Positions 17,557 to 27,042 of a stretch of 64,000 nt of DNA are shown piece after piece. The translations under genes were made by a program, and so were the position numbers. The notes below the pieces were generated by a model, which ran no database searches, was not told where the DNA came from, and worked only from the letters and a program-made list of their open reading frames with translations. Origin of the DNA: Chitinophagales bacterium (GTDB lineage Bacteria; Bacteroidota; Bacteroidia; Chitinophagales; UBA10324). The DNA is taken from positions 1-64,000 of the forward strand of contig JACDDS010000011.1 in assembly GCA_013816805.1 (NCBI GenBank), written 5' to 3'. The number at the start of each line of letters is the position of its first letter. The first letter of the stretch is position 1.

Positions 17557-18576
17557 TTACCTGGTTATATTATTTAATTCTTTTTGGGCAGGCTCATATT
17601 CTGGTTTCAGGGTTATTGCCTGACGGAAATCATCGATGGCATCCTCTTTCCTGCCTTTTTGTAATGAACACAAACCTCTGTAATAGTAGGCTTCAGCATA
17701 CGCCGGCGAAACCTTTATTGCAAGGTCGAACATGCGGTATGCCTTATCTATTGAATCCTGATTTATAAAAATAAAACCCAGGTTAAAATATGCATTCTGG
17801 TACTGGGGATCAATCATAATTAATCTGTGGTAAATGTCTTTTGCTTTTTCATATTCTTTCCTCTCCTGGAAAAATTTCCCTTTGTCATAATAGGCCTCAG
17901 TGCTTGAACTGTCGATCCGGATTGCATTATCAAAATATTGAGGAGCCTGCCCGCCAGGCTGGTGCATAGAAAGTAACCCTAATTCCATGTAAGCATCATA
18001 AAAAGCAGGATTAATAGAAACTGCATTCTGAAATGCTGCAAGGGCATGAGTGGTGTCGCCCATTTCTTTATAATTCATTCCCCTTATAAAATTTATTTCA
18101 GGATTGTTTTTATTTATTTTTTCTAAGTTCTCTAATTGCTTTAATGAATTCGTATAATTTTTTTCATAAAAATAAACTTTACTCATTCTCATCAGCGCTT
18201 CTTCATTTTTTGGATCGAATTTTAAAACAGAATTAAAGGCACTCAGCGCACCACGCACATTGGCACCCTTCAAATATATATCCCCTATTGAAAAGTAGTA
18301 TTTTGTATTGGATGAATCCAGGGCAATTGCTGTAGAAATATCATTAAAAGCTGCACGGATAAAGTTTGCCTGCATCAGTATATTGCTCCTCGTAAAATAA
18401 TTTTCTGCACTCTTTGGATCTTTTGAAATCTGCTCAGTAAGCACCTTTACCTGCGGATCACCCAGCGCTTTTTTAATGAGTGAATCCTGCTCTTTGCTTT
18501 GCACATTTGCGACCGGGTGCTTGCATGAAAACAGGAAGGATAACCACAAAATGAGCAGCAGCCAATATTTTCTCAT
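17557..18576 (-). CDS. TPR-repeat lipoprotein
   Basis: This is a lipoprotein of about 339 residues with lipobox FLFSC at the N-terminus followed by at least seven tetratricopeptide repeats of 34 residues (for example SAENYFTRSNILMQ, AEAYYYRGLCSLQKGR). TPR arrays bind partner proteins, and here the protein would sit on the periplasmic side of a membrane. The ATG at 18576 is preferred over the adjoining GTG at 18579; the difference is one residue. It precedes thrS by 17 bp. No specific partner can be named. Confidence 0.88.
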   Translation of the reverse strand: MRKYWLLLILWLSFLFSCKHPVANVQSKEQDSLIKKALGDPQVKVLTEQISKDPKSAENYFTRSNILMQANFIRAAFNDISTAIALDSSNTKYYFSIGDIYLKGANVRGALSAFNSVLKFDPKNEEALMRMSKVYFYEKNYTNSLKQLENLEKINKNNPEINFIRGMNYKEMGDTTHALAAFQNAVSINPAFYDAYMELGLLSMHQPGGQAPQYFDNAIRIDSSSTEAYYDKGKFFQERKEYEKAKDIYHRLIMIDPQYQNAYFNLGFIFINQDSIDKAYRMFDLAIKVSPAYAEAYYYRGLCSLQKGRKEDAIDDFRQAITLKPEYEPAQKELNNITR

Positions 18577-18776
18577 CACCCAAAATTAATAATTACCGAA
18601 GCGAAATGGTGGAATAGCAAGCAAGCTACCAATGGATTCAGTATTATCGTTGGAAATTGAATTTTGGTTTTCTGTAACATCTGATTTTTGAGAGAGATAG
18701 ACTTATCACTACATTAACTTATAAATTGTAGATGGCAGAACAATCTGATAGCTAAATTACCCTCATCAGAAACAGC

Positions 18777-18784
18777 TATTTTTG
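18777..18784 (+). promoter_or_regulatory. Possible -7 promoter element of manC
   Basis: TATTTTTG matches TAnnTTTG and lies 21 bp before the manC ATG. No clear -33 TTTG is visible. Confidence 0.4.
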
Positions 18785-18805
18785 ATAGCTTTATTATAGT
18801 CTCTT

Positions 18806-19888
18806 ATGAAAAAGCATAATTATGCTGTGATATTGGCAGGAGGTATCGGAAGCCGTTTCTGGCCTTTGAGTAAATCGCGTTATCCAAAGCAGTTCATTGA
18901 TTTTCTGGGAACAGGAAAGTCTCTGATGCAGCTTACCTATGAGCGTTTTATCCAATTTTTTCCGGCAGAAAAGATATTTATTATCACGAACGAGGCTTAC
19001 AAGGACCTTGTGAAACTCCATATTCCTCAGGTAAAAGAGGAAAACTTACTACTGGAACCGGCAAGAAAAAATACAGCGCCGTGTATTGCTTACGCCGGTC
19101 ATAAGATTTTATCGCTGGACACAAACTCAAATGTGGTAATTGCACCTTCAGATCACGTGATCCTTAATGAGGCAAAGTACCGCGAAGCCATTGAAAAAGG
19201 TTTGAAGGTTGTCGAAAAAAAAGATCTGATTATTACATTAGGTATACCTCCTACCCGGCCTGATACGGGCTACGGTTATATTCAATACATGGATGAAAAA
19301 GGAGAGGATGGCGTATTTAAGGTAAAAACGTTTGTAGAAAAGCCACCTTTTGACATTGCGACTACCTTTTTTCAAAGCGGCGATTTTTTATGGAATGCCG
19401 GCATTTTTATCTCCAATGTTAGAACCTTATTAAATGCCTTTCATCACTTTCTTCCTGAAGTGAATGATAACTTTAAAGAGGGTAAAAAAGTATACAACAC
19501 ACCTGCTGAAAAAGAATTTGTATCTAATGCTTTTGCTCTATGCCCGAATGTAAGCATCGATACAGGCATTATGGAAAAAGCAAAAAATGTTTGCGTAATT
19601 CCTGCACAGTTCGGATGGAGTGATTTGGGTACATGGGCCTCGTTATATGAATCCCATCATAAGGATTATTTGGGAAATGCCGTATCCGGTAAAAATGTAA
19701 TGATCTATGATTCCAATAACTCCATGGTTATGGTACCTGATCAAAAACTGGTGGTGTTACAAGGCCTGGAAGATTACATTGTGGTGGACACGGAGGAAGT
19801 GCTGCTGATTTGCCGCAAAGACAAAGAGCAGGAGATTAAGCAAATTGTTGCCGACATCAGGCGTAAGAAAGGTGACCGTTTCCTATAG
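18806..19888 (+). CDS. manC: Mannose-1-phosphate guanylyltransferase
   Basis: This enzyme makes GDP-mannose from mannose-1-phosphate and GTP, feeding GDP-fucose, rhamnose-like sugars and mannosylated glycans. The 360-residue length fits the monofunctional form without a fused isomerase domain. The nucleotide-binding signature LAGGIGSRFWPLSKSRYPKQF is near the N-terminus, followed by FVEKPP and the GWSDLGTW motif. It stands alone 16 kb from the glycan cluster but could supply it. Confidence 0.95.
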   Translation: MKKHNYAVILAGGIGSRFWPLSKSRYPKQFIDFLGTGKSLMQLTYERFIQFFPAEKIFIITNEAYKDLVKLHIPQVKEENLLLEPARKNTAPCIAYAGHKILSLDTNSNVVIAPSDHVILNEAKYREAIEKGLKVVEKKDLIITLGIPPTRPDTGYGYIQYMDEKGEDGVFKVKTFVEKPPFDIATTFFQSGDFLWNAGIFISNVRTLLNAFHHFLPEVNDNFKEGKKVYNTPAEKEFVSNAFALCPNVSIDTGIMEKAKNVCVIPAQFGWSDLGTWASLYESHHKDYLGNAVSGKNVMIYDSNNSMVMVPDQKLVVLQGLEDYIVVDTEEVLLICRKDKEQEIKQIVADIRRKKGDRFL

Positions 19889-19952
19889 CTCCAATACCTG
19901 TATTTCACGATTCAATTTATAATAAAAAATTAGGTTGCGTCGAAGATTGTTG

Positions 19953-19960
19953 TAACTTTG
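19953..19960 (+). promoter_or_regulatory. Probable -7 promoter element of the cold-shock gene
   Basis: TAACTTTG fits TAnnTTTG and a TTAG occupies the -33 position 19 bases upstream. The ATG lies 30 bp downstream. Confidence 0.45.
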
Positions 19961-19990
19961 ATCCTCTTTAAACAATAAAATTTAATTTCA

Positions 19991-20182
19991 ATGAAAAAAG
20001 GTAAAGTAAAATTCTTTAATTCCACCAAGGGTTTTGGATTCATCAATGACGCATCCACCGGGCAGGATATTTTCGTCCATGTATCAGGATTAACACAAGA
20101 AATTCGTGAAGGAGATGAAGTGGTTTTCGACGTCACCCCAGGTAAAAAAGGTTTAAATGCAGTGAATGTGAAACTAGCATAA
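19991..20182 (+). CDS. Cold-shock domain protein (CspA family)
   Basis: A 63-residue OB-fold RNA chaperone. It carries KGKVKFFNSTKGFGFI (RNP1) and DIFVHVS (RNP2) with the aromatic residues that stack on RNA. It probably melts secondary structure in mRNA in the cytosol. It is monocistronic, with its own promoter and terminator. Confidence 0.96.
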   Translation: MKKGKVKFFNSTKGFGFINDASTGQDIFVHVSGLTQEIREGDEVVFDVTPGKKGLNAVNVKLA

Positions 20183-20202
20183 ACGATTTAATTCTTTTTG
20201 TC

Positions 20203-20236
20203 AAAAGCTCTGCGATTCACCGCGGAGCTTTTTTGT
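20203..20236 (+). terminator. Rho-independent terminator after the cold-shock gene
   Basis: A 12-bp stem (20203-20214 with 20221-20232, one T-G pair) with a 6-base loop runs into a T-rich tract. Confidence 0.9.
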
Positions 20237-20277
20237 TTTAGCTGAATCCTTTCTTCCTTTTAAATACGAGTTAGGTT

Positions 20278-20961
20278 ATGGCTGGTAAGCGTATTTTACT
20301 TGCTACCGTGTTAATGCTTCCCATCCTATTTTTACAAGCCCAAACTAAAAGTATGGCCAAAAAAAACCCTTACACCATGCTCTGTCTTGGAGATTCTTAT
20401 ACTGTAGGTGAGGGATTGAATGAACAGGATCGCTTCCCAAACCAGGCCGTATCATTGCTTAAAAAAAGTAGAATATATTTCGGAAAGCCTGAAGTTATTG
20501 CAACCACGGGATGGACGGCCGGTGAATTACTGGAAGGTATAAAAGAGAAACAGGCTGACTCTCTATTTGATTTTGTCACTTTGCTTATTGGGGTAAACAA
20601 TCAATACAGGGGCGAAAAGATGGAACCCTATAGTAAACAGTTCAAAGAACTTCTGAGTCTTGCAATTCAGTTTACAGATAGCATAAAAAACCATGTGATA
20701 GTGCTCTCCATTCCCGATTGGGGAGCTACTCCTTTTGCAGAAGGACGGGACAGGCAACAAATTGCTAAAGAGATTGATCTTTTTAATGCTATCAATAAAG
20801 AAGAATGCAAAAATCAGGGTATTCATTATATAAATATTACACCCTTAACACGTGACCACGCCAATTGGGTAACCGAAGATGGCCTGCACCCAAATGCAGA
20901 AATGTACCGGGTGTGGGCAGAAATGCTGACTAATGTTATAGAACAAGAGCTAAATCAATAA
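20278..20961 (+). CDS. SGNH/GDSL-family hydrolase, secreted
   Basis: A 227-residue esterase or lipase-like hydrolase. It has an N-terminal hydrophobic signal (residues 5-22, ending LQAQ) and the SGNH blocks: GDSYTVGEG with nucleophile Ser40, GWTAGEL, GVNNQ, and DGLHP with Asp201 and His204. The product is probably periplasmic and removes acyl groups from a small ester, lipid or glycan; the substrate cannot be told. It is followed after 3 bp by the SDR gene, so the two likely form an operon. Confidence 0.9.
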   Translation: MAGKRILLATVLMLPILFLQAQTKSMAKKNPYTMLCLGDSYTVGEGLNEQDRFPNQAVSLLKKSRIYFGKPEVIATTGWTAGELLEGIKEKQADSLFDFVTLLIGVNNQYRGEKMEPYSKQFKELLSLAIQFTDSIKNHVIVLSIPDWGATPFAEGRDRQQIAKEIDLFNAINKEECKNQGIHYINITPLTRDHANWVTEDGLHPNAEMYRVWAEMLTNVIEQELNQ

Positions 20962-20964
20962 TAA

Positions 20965-21723
20965 ATGAATTCCACCATTTTTATCACTGGTGCCTCTTCA
21001 GGATTTGGGAAAGCCATTGCCGCAAAGTTTGCTCAAAATAACTACCGGCTTATCTTAACGGGCCGGAGGGAAGAGTTGCTGATGGATTATGCAGCTGAAT
21101 TGAATACTGAATACGGAGTAGAAGTATTTATTCTGAATTTCGACGTCCGCGATAAGCATGAAGTTTCCAGATCAGTCAATTCTTTGCCTGACAATTGGAA
21201 AAATATAGATATCCTGGTTAATAATGCGGGCCTTGCTGCAGGATTAGATTTAATCCAGGAGGGATCTATTGATGATTGGGATCAAATGATTGATACCAAT
21301 GTAAAAGGTCTTCTATACGTTACCAGAGCAATTGTTTCATTAATGATTAAAAATCAGAAAGGTCATATCCTGAACGTTGGTTCTACTGCGGCAAAATATG
21401 TTTACGAGAAAGGAAATGTGTATTGCGCGACTAAGTTTGCTGTGGATGCTCTTTCGCAGGCTATGCGAATAGATTTATTGCGCGACCATATTAAGGTAAC
21501 AGCTGTTCACCCCGGCGCTGCAGAAACAGAATTCTCTACCGTTCGATTGAAGGGTGACCAGGAAAAAGCAAAAGCTGTATATAAAGGATATCAGCCATTA
21601 CATGCAGAGGATATAGCCGACGCCGTCTACTATTGTGCCACATGCCCTCCTCATGTATGTATCAGCGAGATGGTAATAACTCCAACCGCACAAGCAAATC
21701 CCTTTTATATCGACCGGAAATAA
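20965..21723 (+). CDS. Short-chain dehydrogenase/reductase (YdfG-like)
   Basis: A 252-residue classical SDR with the cofactor motif TGASSGFG (9-16), NNAG (86-89), and catalytic Ser140, Tyr153 and Lys157 (YCATK). The Arg residues after strand 2 (TGRREE) favour NADP(H). Overall similarity is to the YdfG type (serine/3-hydroxy acid dehydrogenase), but the true substrate is uncertain. It is co-transcribed with the SGNH hydrolase. Confidence 0.9.
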   Translation: MNSTIFITGASSGFGKAIAAKFAQNNYRLILTGRREELLMDYAAELNTEYGVEVFILNFDVRDKHEVSRSVNSLPDNWKNIDILVNNAGLAAGLDLIQEGSIDDWDQMIDTNVKGLLYVTRAIVSLMIKNQKGHILNVGSTAAKYVYEKGNVYCATKFAVDALSQAMRIDLLRDHIKVTAVHPGAAETEFSTVRLKGDQEKAKAVYKGYQPLHAEDIADAVYYCATCPPHVCISEMVITPTAQANPFYIDRK

Positions 21724-21732
21724 GTTTGATTA

Positions 21733-22950
21733 TTAAACATATTCTGCGAAGCTGGATTCTAATAAAGAAGCTAAGGCTTCACCAAGGTATTTATATTGCT
21801 CTACAGAATTATAGCATTGTGCTGAAATTCGTACCCATAGACGCGGATCTTTCCTGCTCCATACAAAAACCGGCACTTCGATTTTGTATTTATTCCACAG
21901 ATCCTCCTGCAACGGGTGCAGGTAATTGAATCCATAAGAAGAGGGATTAGTTTTTCCAATATAAAGAGTGGAGAGATTTGCAATCATATTTTCCGGGGCG
22001 GGAAGTTCCGTTTGGATTTTTTCCGCAATAATGGCCCTGGCATTTAAACATAAGTTGCGATTGTAGTTTTTTAATTCCTGCCATCCTCCGGGGAACAAAG
22101 TATCCAGATATTCTATTGCATCTTTTACACACAAATAAGCTGAATAATCATTAGTGCCTGGCCAGAAAAAGTGTGAGGACCATAATCTTTCTTTTTCTAT
22201 CGGTTGATCATACAGATGACTCACCACCATAGGATGTATCAAATGCTTTTTTTCTTTATCAACATATAAAAAGGCTGCTCCTTTCGGCGAACAGATCCAT
22301 TTATGGCAGTTGCCTGTATAGTACGCTGCACCGATATCTTTAATGTTTAGATTAAGATGTCCGGGGGCATGTGCGCCATCTATTAAACAATCAATCCCTT
22401 TTTCCTTAAGGAGTGAAACTATTCTTTGAACCGGGAATATGATCCCTGTCGCAGAGGTGATGTGGTCTATCATTAAAAGCCTGGTCTTAGAAGTAACCTT
22501 TGACAGGATAGCATCAATTATCTCTTCCTCCGACGAAACAGGGAACGGTACTTCTGCTTTAATCATTTTTGCCTTTGCCTTATCGGCAAACCATTGAAGC
22601 GCATTTACGCATGCACCGTAGCCGTGGTTAGTAGTTAACAATTCATCTCCTTCGCTGAAGTGTAATGCATTTAATACAGTGTTTACACCAGTGGTAGCAT
22701 TTGGAACAAATGCCAGGTCGGCGGCTTTTGCTCCAATAAAATTTGCAAGGGCTTCTTTTGATTTCCAGATTAACGGTTCCAGTTCCCGAACCATAAATCT
22801 TACCGGTTCCTGTTCCATTTGCCGGCGGTATTCAGCTTGCTTTTGTAAAACAGCAAGCGGGCAAGCCCCGAATGAGCCGTGGTTCAGGAAGGTAACAGAG
22901 GAATCGAGCTGCCAATGCTGAGTATAAGGAGAGTAAGAGGGTGTCGCCAT
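21733..22950 (-). CDS. Class V aminotransferase-fold PLP enzyme (isopenicillin-N-epimerase-like)
   Basis: A 405-residue PLP-dependent protein of the aminotransferase class V fold. The start FLNHGSFGACP and PNATTGVNTVL are typical of the isopenicillin-N epimerase-like branch. IDGAHAPGH carries the cofactor Asp, and the Schiff-base Lys is Lys217 in GNCHKWIC. No signal peptide is present, so it is cytosolic. Members of this branch include desulfurases, epimerases and many uncharacterised enzymes, so the reaction is unknown. It is divergent from a paralogue at 23061 and convergent with the SDR gene. Confidence 0.85.
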   Translation of the reverse strand: MATPSYSPYTQHWQLDSSVTFLNHGSFGACPLAVLQKQAEYRRQMEQEPVRFMVRELEPLIWKSKEALANFIGAKAADLAFVPNATTGVNTVLNALHFSEGDELLTTNHGYGACVNALQWFADKAKAKMIKAEVPFPVSSEEEIIDAILSKVTSKTRLLMIDHITSATGIIFPVQRIVSLLKEKGIDCLIDGAHAPGHLNLNIKDIGAAYYTGNCHKWICSPKGAAFLYVDKEKKHLIHPMVVSHLYDQPIEKERLWSSHFFWPGTNDYSAYLCVKDAIEYLDTLFPGGWQELKNYNRNLCLNARAIIAEKIQTELPAPENMIANLSTLYIGKTNPSSYGFNYLHPLQEDLWNKYKIEVPVFVWSRKDPRLWVRISAQCYNSVEQYKYLGEALASLLESSFAEYV

Positions 22951-23060
22951 GATAAAGTAACTGAGTTAGTTAGTACAAAACAATATGTTTTTAATAGTTA
23001 TTTATGTCCGATAGAAAAAAGAATTTTAAATGTATCAACTTTAGTTTTTAATTTTTTTAA

Positions 23061-24368
23061 ATGGCCTCCCGACGTCAATTTTTGAAAAAATCCGGTCTTG
23101 CTGCATTGGGTTCCTTGCACATTCCTTCATTTTCATCCCGGATTACAATAACGGATATAGAGGCGGCATTGCATACGAAATCACGTCTGGCACCGGACCA
23201 AATTGCAGCCGATGAAGATTTCTGGTCGCTGATCCGCGAGGCTTATTCCGTCTCTCCCTCGCTCATCAATCTCAATAACGGGGGCGTAAGTCCGCAAACG
23301 CAACATACGCAGGAGATGGAATATAAATATATTCAGATGAGCAATGAGGCGCCAAGCTATTATATGTGGCGCGTTCTCGATCAGGGCCGTGAGCCATTGC
23401 GGCAGAAGCTTGCATTGCTTGCAGGATGTGAGGCGAGGGAAATAGCAATTGACCGCAATGCTACGGAAGCGCTAGAAACTATAATCTTTGGTTTGGAGAT
23501 GAAAGCCGGAGATGAGGTTATTCTCACCAGGCAGGATTATCCGAATATGATTCATGCCTGGAACCAGCGTACTCAGCGTGATGGAATAAAACTGGTATGG
23601 CTTAACCTTGATTTACCAAATGAAAGCGATGGGTATTTTGAAGAACAGTTTCAAAACGCTGTAACCGATCGAACACGGATTGTTCATATAACGCATATGA
23701 TTAACTGGATGGGGCAAATTCAACCAGTGAAAAAAATTGCGGATGCTGTAAGAAAAAAGAATCCAAACATCGAAGTGATTAGTGATTCTGCCCATACTTT
23801 TGGACAGATTGATTTTAAAATTCCGGATCTGGGATGTGATTATTTAGGTACCAGTTTACACAAATGGCTTTGCGCACCTTTTGGTACCGGGATGCTCTGG
23901 GTAAAAAAGGAAAAAATTCCTTCCCTCTGGCCATTATTCGGTGCTGATGACCCACGAAGTCCGGATATTAAAAAGTTTGAAGTGCTGGGCACCCGATCCA
24001 TACCGGCAGAACAGGCTATAGGATATGCGATTGATTTTCATAATGCCATTGGAACTGCAAGAAAAGAGGCACGGCTTCATTACCTCAAAACTTACTGGAC
24101 AAAGGAGATTAGGGAAACACCTAAAGTGAGGCTGCATACTTCTCTTAAGCCAAAATATGGCTGTGCTATCTGTGGTGTTTCTATAGACGGCATTGAAGTA
24201 ACTGACCTTGATAGCTTTTTTTATACTAAATACAAGATACATACCGTAGGCATTAACTGGGAAAACATACATTGTGTAAGGGTTACGCCGCATGTATACA
24301 CCTCGTTAAAAGATTTGGATAAACTAGTAATTGCTATTAAAGATGCCGCAATGAATGGAGTCAAGTGA
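23061..24368 (+). CDS. Tat-exported class V aminotransferase-fold PLP enzyme
   Basis: A 435-residue paralogue of the gene at 21733. It starts with a twin-arginine signal (SRRQFLKKSGLAALG, Arg4-Arg5), which implies folded export with PLP bound. The fold markers are INLNNGGVSP, DRNATEALETII, SDSAHTFGQ and the Schiff-base Lys268 in TSLHKWLCAP. The substrate is unknown. The two paralogues share a 110-bp divergent intergenic region, so they may be co-regulated and act on related substrates on either side of the membrane. Confidence 0.86.
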   Translation: MASRRQFLKKSGLAALGSLHIPSFSSRITITDIEAALHTKSRLAPDQIAADEDFWSLIREAYSVSPSLINLNNGGVSPQTQHTQEMEYKYIQMSNEAPSYYMWRVLDQGREPLRQKLALLAGCEAREIAIDRNATEALETIIFGLEMKAGDEVILTRQDYPNMIHAWNQRTQRDGIKLVWLNLDLPNESDGYFEEQFQNAVTDRTRIVHITHMINWMGQIQPVKKIADAVRKKNPNIEVISDSAHTFGQIDFKIPDLGCDYLGTSLHKWLCAPFGTGMLWVKKEKIPSLWPLFGADDPRSPDIKKFEVLGTRSIPAEQAIGYAIDFHNAIGTARKEARLHYLKTYWTKEIRETPKVRLHTSLKPKYGCAICGVSIDGIEVTDLDSFFYTKYKIHTVGINWENIHCVRVTPHVYTSLKDLDKLVIAIKDAAMNGVK

Positions 24369-24475
24369 GGTGGTTGAAAACTTTATACACCATCTATTAA
24401 ATTTTAACTACAATCCAAAAAGCAACAGTTTACGTTATTAAGTTTTAAATTAACTTTCTTACTAAAATTTAAGGC

Positions 24476-24784
24476 ATGAATAATAAAAACAAAATGGCAT
24501 TATGGGTATTGCTGGAAGCAAAGCCAGGCAAGGAATCTGCAGTGGAAGAGTTTCTGAACAGCGGTTTATCTTTAGTAGAAGATGAGCCCAATACACTCAC
24601 CTGGTTTGCACTTAGGATAGGACCTTCCACCTATGGCATTTTTGATACGTTTCCTAATAGTGAAGGCCGGGACGAACACCTTAATGGAAAAGTTGCCGCT
24701 GCACTGATGCAAAAAGCGTCGGAGCTCTTTTCTAAGCCTCCTTCCATTCAGAAGGTAGATGTTTTGGCAGTGAAGCTTCCGTAA
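24476..24784 (+). CDS. Antibiotic-biosynthesis-monooxygenase-fold (ABM) protein
   Basis: A 102-residue dimeric alpha-beta barrel protein. It has the start ALWVLLEAKPGKESAVEEFL, a middle TWFALRIGPSTYGIFDTFPN, and the helix DEHLNGKVAAALMQKA, as in putative quinol monooxygenases. Such proteins act on quinols or unknown small aromatics. It is monocistronic. A second, only distantly similar member lies at 59971. Confidence 0.82.
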   Translation: MNNKNKMALWVLLEAKPGKESAVEEFLNSGLSLVEDEPNTLTWFALRIGPSTYGIFDTFPNSEGRDEHLNGKVAAALMQKASELFSKPPSIQKVDVLAVKLP

Positions 24785-25079
24785 AAAATAACAGTACAGT
24801 TTTTAACGGCATAATGTTGCAAGTTCCTCTTTCAGGGCCATCTGATTAAAGATGACTTTTACTGAACTGTACTGCATTATATCCGCTCCAATAGTTTTGT
24901 TTCTTTCCAATTTCTAGTATTTTATATATTACCATTAGCATCTACATATTACCTTTTTACAGGTCCCAACTAAACTATCATTTACTGATATTTGAGGCAG
25001 TGTTTGGGCGAACTAAGCTAAAACGTTGTTATACTATTTAAAATTTTTAAATACATTATTAGGAATTTATTTAAATTTC
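24785..25079. other. Intergenic stretch without a gene
   Basis: About 295 bp, mostly AT-rich. A 10-bp inverted repeat at 24792-24801 and 24865-24874 is the only structure seen. The missing 5' half of the decayed regulator downstream is not found here. Confidence 0.5.
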
Positions 25080-25464
25080 TGCACCGTTTATGAAGATGAT
25101 GAGAATATTTTTAAAGCATTATCAAATGGCGCTTCGGGGTATATTCTAAAACCTACACCACCCGTACAACTGATAGAAGCCATTTATGAGCTGCATCGCG
25201 GCCGCTCACCAATGAGCAGCGGCATTGCACGCAAGAGTGGTTGCTTCACTTCATACCAAAGAAACAGATGCCGCCTGGGAGATATTAACAGGCCGTTAAA
25301 AACAGATACTGGAACGGCTCGATCAGGGTTTTTTCTATAAGGAAATTGCAGATGAATTGGCAATTAAAACAGATGCCGTGAAAAAGCATATTCATAATAT
25401 TTACTCCAAGCTGCACGTGCAAAGCCGCACAGAGGCTATTAATAAAATGTACGGAAGAAGGTAA
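25080..25464 (+). pseudogene. Decayed LuxR/NarL-type response regulator
   Basis: The remnant begins inside a receiver domain (TVYEDDENIFKALSNGASGYILK, then the PPVQLIEAI helix) and lacks the N-terminal half with the phosphoacceptor Asp. An extra A near 25236 shifts the frame by one. In the new frame VVASLHTKE leads to ILTGR, then a TAA at 25297 where a Glu codon is expected. A good LuxR DNA-binding domain follows (KQILERLDQGFFYKEIADEL, VKKHIHNIYSKLHVQSRTEAI) to the stop at 25464. Three separate lesions show it is dead. Confidence 0.88.
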
Positions 25465-25531
25465 TTACCATTAAGTAGTAACTAACAAAGGAATACTTAG
25501 TTTCTCCACCTTTCGCTTCTACTCTGCTTAT

Positions 25532-26983
25532 TCATTCTCCTTCTATCAAGCTGCCTTTTTTCTTTTGCCAGTGTTTAGGAGCGCCCCCATCCATTTTTAC
25601 AATTTTAGGGATGAATTTCCCTATCACATCCACCAGCTGTTTTTGTGAGCGCATCACTACTTCAATATCCTTATAAGCAAAGGGTGCCTCATCCAGTCCC
25701 CCACCAAGCAGCTTTACATTGTTTTTTTCCAGCTCCTGTTTCAGATCTTTATGCGACAGATTACGGAGTGCTGCTGTTCTGCTCATTCTTCTGCCTGCGC
25801 CATGGGATGCAGAACTGATGGATGCTGCATCACCTTTTCCTTTTATAATAAAACCGGGCGCAGTCATGCTTCCTGGAATAATGCCCAAAACATTTTTCCC
25901 GGCAGGAGTAGCACCTTTACGGTGCACAATCACTTCCCTGCCCTCATAATCTTCTTTCCAGGCAAAATTGTGATGGTTCTCTACCATCCTTACAGGTTGC
26001 CTGTTCAATTGCTCAGCGACTTTATCATGTATGATGTGGTGACAGGCGCTTGCATAATCACCTGCAAGGTTCATTGCTATCCAGTATTCTGCTCCTTCAG
26101 CTTCTTCCATAGAAAGCCAGGAAAGGTTAATGGCTTCCTGCGGAAGTTTTCTTTTTTGCATTGCAAGCTTTGTAAAATGGCCTGCAATATTAGCACCGAG
26201 CCCACGGGAGCCGGAATGACTTAGCAGTGCCACATAGCTGCCTGCAGGCACGTTTAAAATTTCATCCTGCGCGCCAATCTCTGCAATACCAAATTCAACA
26301 AAATGGTTACCGCCGCCGCTGGTACCTAGTTGCTTCCATGCTTTCTGCTGAAGCCCTTTCAAAAATGGGATCTCTTCAAATGCTTTCTGTTCCAGCACCT
26401 CATGATCTGCAGGGGTATCAAACTCGGAACCACTACCAAATCTGGTTGCACCAAGCAATATTTTTATAAATTGATCATGCCTGGTAGCAAGTTCTTCCGG
26501 CTTTATATCAAAAATGCTCAGGCACATCCGGCAGCCAATATCAACTCCTACACCATAGGGAATCACAGCTCCTTCTGTTGCAAGTACTCCGCCTATCGGG
26601 AGGCCATAACCGAAATGCGCATCAGGCATTAGCGCGCCGGCAATGGCAACCGGGAGCCTTGAGGCAGCATGCATTTGGTGTAATGCACCTTCTTCAATAA
26701 ATTCAGCACCAAACACATTAAAATGAACACCATTATTCAATAGGGCTATCTCATCAAGTCTTGTTTTTTCTTTTGGCAAAAGCATTTTTGCAATGTTACC
26801 CAGCACCGGATCTTTTATAAAAACAGCAGGTTCTGCCAGCACATTTTTCAGTGTTGTTATCACTTCGCCTTTTGGAAGATGTTTGTAATGTTTTTCCATT
26901 ACATTGATCGCTACGCTTATTACCGGTCCTTGCGGATAGCCCAATGCCCTCAGTTTTTTACCATTTAATTTTGATTTGCTCAC
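25532..26983 (-). CDS. rtcB: RNA-splicing ligase RtcB
   Basis: RtcB joins RNA 2',3'-cyclic phosphate or 3'-phosphate ends to 5'-OH ends using GTP and Mn2+. The 483-residue protein shows the full active site: GVDIGCR with Asp148 and Cys151, GGGNHFVEF with His227, LSHSGSRGLG with His256, ENHHNF (337-338), HRKGATPAG and SHGAGR with His394 as the likely guanylylated residue. It could repair cleaved tRNA or rRNA after toxin attack or stress. No archease or rtcA neighbour is visible. Confidence 0.95.
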   Translation of the reverse strand: MSKSKLNGKKLRALGYPQGPVISVAINVMEKHYKHLPKGEVITTLKNVLAEPAVFIKDPVLGNIAKMLLPKEKTRLDEIALLNNGVHFNVFGAEFIEEGALHQMHAASRLPVAIAGALMPDAHFGYGLPIGGVLATEGAVIPYGVGVDIGCRMCLSIFDIKPEELATRHDQFIKILLGATRFGSGSEFDTPADHEVLEQKAFEEIPFLKGLQQKAWKQLGTSGGGNHFVEFGIAEIGAQDEILNVPAGSYVALLSHSGSRGLGANIAGHFTKLAMQKRKLPQEAINLSWLSMEEAEGAEYWIAMNLAGDYASACHHIIHDKVAEQLNRQPVRMVENHHNFAWKEDYEGREVIVHRKGATPAGKNVLGIIPGSMTAPGFIIKGKGDAASISSASHGAGRRMSRTAALRNLSHKDLKQELEKNNVKLLGGGLDEAPFAYKDIEVVMRSQKQLVDVIGKFIPKIVKMDGGAPKHWQKKKGSLIEGE

Positions 26984-27042
26984 TGAATCCGGAGATAAAT
27001 AGAGAAATAAATTTAGAGGATTCCTGTGTTTATAGTACTATA

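Noticed and set aside
18581-18588. TAATTTTG as a promoter for the TPR lipoprotein gene
   Set aside because: It matches the -7 consensus but would start transcription at the first codon, and no -33 box is present.
24792-24874. 10-bp inverted repeat with 63-bp spacer
   Set aside because: A repeat of this size is expected a few times by chance in 64 kb, and there is no T-run or target duplication to suggest a terminator or MITE.
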